The translations under genes and the position numbers were made by a program. A stretch of DNA of 64,000 bases from Flavobacterium sp. Root420. GTDB lineage: Bacteria > Bacteroidota > Bacteroidia > Flavobacteriales > Flavobacteriaceae. Under the pieces are notes generated by a model. The model did not search any database. It saw nothing but the letters and a program-made list of their open reading frames with translations, and was not told the origin of the DNA. This document shows positions 60,974-64,000 of the stretch, in pieces (positions within the stretch are counted from its first letter, which is position 1; every line of letters starts with the position of its first letter). The stretch spans positions 27,194 through 91,193 of the forward strand of contig NZ_LMEF01000005.1 of NCBI RefSeq assembly GCF_001427905.1. The letters are read 5' to 3'.

Positions 60974-61546
60974 TTATTTATTTACAAAGTCTTTCACTAA
61001 CTGATAAGCTTCTTCTTTGGCAGTATCTAAATCGTAGTTTTTGATGATCGTATCAAATTGCGGAGCCGTCGCCAATTCTACAGAAGCTTTTGCAATTCGC
61101 ATATTGATTTTGTCATCACTTTCGGTAGAACGTTGTTTTAAGCGGCGTTTTAGTTCATCAACACTTGGTGGTTTTACGAAAACGGCTAAAGTTTGTTCCG
61201 GAAATTTATGTTTAATACGCAATCCGCCGGCAACATCAATGTCAAAAATCACGTTTTTTCCTAAAGCCCAGATTCTTTCGATTTCTGCTTTTAAAGTACC
61301 GTAAAAGTTATCGCGGTATACTTCTTCCCATTCCAGAAAATCTTCTCCTTTAATGTGTTTTTTGAATTGCTCTAACGAAATAAAATAATAATCTTTTCCG
61401 TGTTCTTCTTCTCCGCGTGGGTCGCGTGAAGCCGCTGAGATTGAAAATTCTAAATTTAAATCTTCTTTCCCCAGTAAATGTCTTACTATAGTTGTTTTGC
61501 CTGATCCCGAAGGTGCTGAGAAAACAATTAATTTTCCTTTGTTCAT
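60974..61546 (-). CDS. gmk: guanylate kinase
   Basis: This 190-residue enzyme converts GMP and ATP to GDP and ADP. The P-loop FSAPSGSGKTTIVRHL lies at about 9-24. The GMP-binding part contains SAASRDPRGEEEHGKDYYFI, and FDIDVAGGLRIK near 100 and RLKQRSTESDDKINMRI near 135 are family-typical. Length and motifs fit a standard housekeeping Gmk. It is part of the yicC-gmk-(insert)-nadD run on the minus strand. The 96-base gap to yicC is filled by a GCTTTAGGC-type fold-back repeat. Confidence 0.96.
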   Translation of the reverse strand: MNKGKLIVFSAPSGSGKTTIVRHLLGKEDLNLEFSISAASRDPRGEEEHGKDYYFISLEQFKKHIKGEDFLEWEEVYRDNFYGTLKAEIERIWALGKNVIFDIDVAGGLRIKHKFPEQTLAVFVKPPSVDELKRRLKQRSTESDDKINMRIAKASVELATAPQFDTIIKNYDLDTAKEEAYQLVKDFVNK

Positions 61547-61552
61547 TATGGT

Positions 61553-61642
61553 ATGCTTTAGGCTTTAGGCAATTGGCCTTAAGCTTTTTTATTTGAAGTC
61601 TTTGATTTTGCCTATAGCTTAAAGCTTATTGCTTATAGCTTT
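61553..61642. repeat. fold-back GCTTTAGGC / GCTTATAGC word repeat between gmk and yicC
   Basis: GCTTTAGGCTTTAGGCAATTGGCC near 61557, GCCTATAGCTTAAAGCTTA and GCTTATAGC near 61610-61640 form several alternative short stems. No gene is present in the gap. Confidence 0.45.
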
Positions 61643-62503
61643 TTACAACACATTTAAAACCTGTTCCTTAATCTTCTCCAACTCATCCTTCATCATCACC
61701 ACCAATTTCTGCATTTGTGCATGATTTGATTTTGATCCCATGGTATTAATCTCGCGACCCATTTCCTGAGTAATGAAACCTAATTTACGACCATTAGCTT
61801 CAGTACCTTTAATGGTTTCTAAGAAATAGTCTAAGTGATTTGTTAAACGTACTTTTTCTTCGGTAATATCAAGTTTTTCCAGATAATAAATCAATTCCTG
61901 TTCGAAACGATTTTCATCCACATTCACTTGTAATTCAGAAATGGCAGTTTGCAAACGGTCTTTTATAGCCTGAACTCTTTCCGGATCAAGTGCCAAAGCG
62001 TCGTCCATATATTGACGGATATTTCCAATTCGAAGATTGAATTCTTTTTCAAGCGATTCACCTTCGTCTTTTCTAAAACTTAAGATGTTTTGTAAAGCTT
62101 CTTCAATGATAACCTGAATTTGGTCCCAATCGTTTTCATCGATTTCTTCGCGTTCTGTTTTTAATGTATCTGGCATACGAACGGCCATTTTCATCAATTC
62201 CGTTTCATCGGCATCAGGGTAAACTTCTTTAAGTTGTGCGATGTAATTTTTTACAACAGGAACATTTACTTTTGTCGAAGTTTGTTCAGAAGTACTTTCA
62301 ATGTAAATTCCGAAATCAATTTTTCCTCTTTCCAGTTTTGTAGAGATTTGAGTTCTTAAACCTAATTCCATCTCGCGATAAAGAGAAGGCATTCTTACGT
62401 TTAAATCTAAACCTTTACTATTTAAGGATTTTACTTCGACCGTAATTTTTTTTGTAGGCAATTGCAAAGAAGCTTTGCCAAACCCTGTCATAGATTGTAT
62501 CAT
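61643..62503 (-). CDS. YicC-family endoribonuclease
   Basis: This is a 286-residue YicC-like protein. The conserved N-terminus is MIQSMTGFGKASL, with the middle LEVKSLNSKGLDLNVRMPSL-like segment (VEVKSLNSKGLDL) near 24. The conserved C-terminal half has RLTNHLDYFLETIKGTEANG, KLGFITQEMGREINTMGSKS, and a final helix (MMKDELEKIKEQVLNVL). Escherichia coli YicC is reported as a stress-linked endoribonuclease that helps degrade small RNAs. The gene precedes gmk on the minus strand, a conserved order. A TATCTTTG box lies about 20 bases upstream. Confidence 0.93.
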   Translation of the reverse strand: MIQSMTGFGKASLQLPTKKITVEVKSLNSKGLDLNVRMPSLYREMELGLRTQISTKLERGKIDFGIYIESTSEQTSTKVNVPVVKNYIAQLKEVYPDADETELMKMAVRMPDTLKTEREEIDENDWDQIQVIIEEALQNILSFRKDEGESLEKEFNLRIGNIRQYMDDALALDPERVQAIKDRLQTAISELQVNVDENRFEQELIYYLEKLDITEEKVRLTNHLDYFLETIKGTEANGRKLGFITQEMGREINTMGSKSNHAQMQKLVVMMKDELEKIKEQVLNVL

Positions 62504-62522
62504 ATAATTGAGTATAAAGGCG

Positions 62523-62530
62523 CAAAGATA
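62523..62530 (-). promoter_or_regulatory. predicted -7 box of yicC
   Basis: TATCTTTG on the minus strand matches TAnnTTTG, about 20 bases before the yicC start codon. No clear -33 TTG. Confidence 0.45.
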
Positions 62531-62722
62531 ATTAAAAGTTTGCTGTGTTGAGTGGTAAAATGGTAATCTGTGAACAGCAGAAAGGGTTTATGCTTTTTTT
62601 ACCGCAAATTTCACAAATTTGAAACGTTTAAACTTCACAAATTAATTTGAAATGAATTTGTCTAATTCAATTTATTATAAATTATAATTTGTGGTTAACT
62701 TTTTAGAGTAAGATTTAGTTTT

Positions 62723-62811
62723 GGGCGTTCCCTTCGGTCGGGCTATACGCTCCAATCTTTTTTTGAGCAGAAAAAGCTCAAAAAAAGGATTTCCACTTCT
62801 ATCCCTAACGC
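62723..62811 (+). repeat. interspersed palindromic repeat, family A copy 3
   Basis: GGGCGTTCC, GGTCGGGCTATACGCTCC, hairpin arms TTTTTTTGAGC / GCTCAAAAAAA (62758-62786), CTTCTATCCCTAACG. It has the same skeleton as the copies at 1592 and 42384. The remainder of the 62504-62841 gap holds the yicC promoter and an AT-rich stretch with ACCGCAAATTTCACAAATTT, and no gene. Confidence 0.7.
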
Positions 62812-62841
62812 AAATCCCGATTCTTTAAGAAATTTCAGGTA

Positions 62842-63195
62842 TTATTTTTCTAAAGCTTTCATAGCTTGTAAAGTAACCGGCTGACTATTGCCAATATAAA
62901 TTTTACCATCAATAATAAAAACCGGACGGCTCAAAAAAGTGTAATGTTCCAGAATGTATTTTTTAAAATCAGCTTCAGTCAGTGATTTGTTTTTTAAATC
63001 CATCGACTTGTACAACTGTGCTTTTTTGCTGAATAACGCTTCATAACTTCCCGCAAGCTTGTGCATTTCTTCCAATTCCGCTTCAGTAATCGGATTTTGT
63101 CTAATATCATGAAACTCCAGATTATGATTCGCCGGTAAACCTTTTATAATTTTTCTACACGTGTCGCAAGAAGCTAAGTAATATATTTTGTTCAT
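62842..63195 (-). CDS. ArsC/Spx-family thioredoxin-fold protein
   Basis: This is a 117-residue protein of the arsenate reductase/Spx fold. The N-terminal CxxC is in YLASCDTCRKII (about residues 9-13), FHDIRQNPIT follows near 28-37, and the family-typical C-terminal LSRPVFIIDGKIYIG lies near 88. Both catalytic-type cysteines are adjacent (CDTC), as in the YffB/Spx-like branch rather than classical arsenate reductases, so arsenate reduction is not established. It is probably a cytoplasmic redox or glutathione/thiol-related protein. It is monocistronic and divergent from the DinB-fold gene across 77 bases. Confidence 0.82.
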   Translation of the reverse strand: MNKIYYLASCDTCRKIIKGLPANHNLEFHDIRQNPITEAELEEMHKLAGSYEALFSKKAQLYKSMDLKNKSLTEADFKKYILEHYTFLSRPVFIIDGKIYIGNSQPVTLQAMKALEK

Positions 63196-63272
63196 GATTT
63201 TTAAATTTAGTGACTACAAAGAAAATTCATTTGAAACTTAAAAATGCCTAATTTTAGAAAAAAATTATAACT

Positions 63273-63728
63273 ATGAATTCAGTTTTTGAAGTACAAAAAA
63301 CCATTAGAGAAATTCTTTTGAAGATTTTAGACCATCATTCATTAGAACAGTTAAACAAAATCCCAGCCGGATTTGGTAATAATTTAATTTGGAATATAGC
63401 ACATTGTGTGTCTACGCAACAAGTTTTAGTTTATAAATTATCGGGTTTGCCAATGATGGTTTCCGAAGAGTTTATAAACAAATACAGAAAAGGAACCAAA
63501 CCCGAAGGTGATATTTCGCAAGCAGAAGTAGATGAAATCAGAACCTTGCTTTCAACAACTTTAGAGCAGGTTCAGAAAGATTTAGCTGATGGCATTTTTC
63601 AAACCTACACGGAATATACCACTAGTATGGGTTACACTCTGAAGAATATTAATGGTGCCCTGGATTTCAATAATTATCACGAAGGAATTCATACCGGAAT
63701 TGCAATGAGTATTAGAAAGCTTGTATAA
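63273..63728 (+). CDS. DinB-fold protein
   Basis: This is a 151-residue member of the DinB superfamily, the third in this window. The metal-ligand pattern is NLIWNIAHCVSTQQVLVYKL (His near 49) and NNYHEGIHTGIAM at the C-terminus (His near 137 and 141). These are placed as in bacillithiol-transferase-like and other DinB enzymes. No other motif or export signal is seen. A hairpin GCCGTCTCAAA / TTTGAGGCGG follows the stop within the first of two identical 100-base units, and may be its terminator. Substrate unknown. Confidence 0.8.
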   Translation: MNSVFEVQKTIREILLKILDHHSLEQLNKIPAGFGNNLIWNIAHCVSTQQVLVYKLSGLPMMVSEEFINKYRKGTKPEGDISQAEVDEIRTLLSTTLEQVQKDLADGIFQTYTEYTTSMGYTLKNINGALDFNNYHEGIHTGIAMSIRKLV

Positions 63729-63730
63729 AA

Positions 63731-63930
63731 AGAAGAAGCCGTCTCAAAACAAAATTTGAGGCGGTTTTTTATTTGTTGTCCATTGTGGTTTTTAATGTTT
63801 TGATTTTAAGGAGAGGCAAAAATTGCCCTTAGAAGAAGCCGTCTCAAAACAAAATTTGAGGCGGTTTTTTATTTGTTGTCCATTGTGGTTTTTAATGTTT
63901 TGATTTTAAGGAGAGGCAAAAATTGCCCTT
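63731..63930. repeat. exact 100-base tandem duplication next to a transposase 3' end
   Basis: 63731-63830 and 63831-63930 are identical over 100 bases. Each holds a hairpin CCGTCTCAAA / TTTGAGGCGG followed by TTTTTT, and the second copy ends inside the stop codon of the transposase. The hairpin is likely the end region of the IS element. Confidence 0.85.
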
Positions 63931-64000
63931 ATGCTGCAATTTTCTTTCTTAAGTTATGTCCTAAAGCCATTAATCCGAACTCTAATTCTACTTTTTGAAG
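63929..64000 (-). CDS. IS1182-family-like transposase, C-terminal end (runs off right edge)
   Basis: The last 23 codons on the minus strand read LQKVELEFGLMALGHNLRKK, then IAA and TAA. The ending with G(L/I)xALxHNLRK is typical of DDE transposases of the IS1182 group, as I know them. The body of the gene and the far IS end lie beyond the window, so intactness cannot be judged. The stop codon overlaps the second unit of the 100-base duplication. The element belongs to a family common in Flavobacterium. Assignment to IS1182 rests on a short stretch. Confidence 0.6.
   Translation of the reverse strand, partial: LQKVELEFGLMALGHNLRKKIAA

Noticed and set aside
62842..63195. calling the ArsC-fold protein an arsenate reductase
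   Set aside because: No ars genes are nearby, and the CDTC pair fits the broader Spx/YffB group equally well.
63929..64000. treating the right-edge coding end as a host gene
   Set aside because: The C-terminal sequence with HNLRKK and the adjoining terminal hairpin point to an IS transposase.

Overview
The window is a piece of a Bacteroidota chromosome, most probably a Flavobacterium. The support is: AT-rich DNA; flavobacterial promoters with a TAnnTTTG -7 box; a SusC/SusD polysaccharide locus; two very large secreted proteins ending in type IX secretion sorting domains (one type B, one type A); and intergenic repeat families that I recognise from this genus. No rRNA, tRNA or CRISPR array was seen.

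Layout. 1-5770: 5' part of thiL (runs off the left edge), a decayed HepT/MntA-type toxin-antitoxin pair, a palindromic interspersed repeat, and a 1352-residue secreted repeat protein. 5968-10314: pfkB, two DinB-fold genes, a YafY/WYL regulator facing them, and a zinc-ribbon membrane protein. 10366-17193: a 1596-residue FN3/GEVED secreted protein and lepA. 17358-45043: two tandem Nudix-fold regulators, then a polysaccharide utilisation locus (susC, susD, surface lipoprotein, GH2, GH31, GH97, GH3, GH39, GH3, BACON-GH5, acetylesterase, GH95). The enzyme set fits fucosylated, acetylated xyloglucan. 45071-45860: a tandem array of about 290-bp units. 46025-46853: a Panacea-domain gene with a small membrane protein, a probable toxin-antitoxin pair. 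46857-50775: cvpA, two conserved hypotheticals, pheS and gpsA. 51112-54123: an iron-type alcohol dehydrogenase, an exported DJ-1/PfpI protein and a divergent LysR regulator, probably a reactive-carbonyl response unit. 54179-59894: the NAD/ADP-ribose cluster. 59934-62503: nadD, a four-helix-bundle gene, gmk and yicC. 62842-64000: an ArsC/Spx-like protein, a third DinB-fold protein, an exact 100-bp tandem duplication and the 3' end of an IS1182-like transposase at the right edge.

The most interesting region is 54179-59894. A Nudix/winged-helix regulator (NrtR type) precedes a promoter whose -7 box lies inside a TTTGCGT-N7-ACGCAAA palindrome. Behind it are, close together, a short PRPP-synthetase-like kinase, a NADAR protein, a macro domain fused to an ADP-ribosylhydrolase, a KptA/Tpt1 2'-phosphotransferase, a vestige of a metallophosphoesterase gene, and a nicotinamide phosphoribosyltransferase-like enzyme. 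Four catalytic domains release or process ADP-ribose. The flanking Prs-like/NAMPT-like pair could rebuild NAD+, either conventionally (PRPP to NMN) or by the phage NARP1 route (ADP-ribose to ADP-ribose-pyrophosphate to NAD+), whose enzymes resemble Prs and NAMPT. No ADP-ribosyltransferase or NADase is visible nearby, so the source of ADP-ribose is open.
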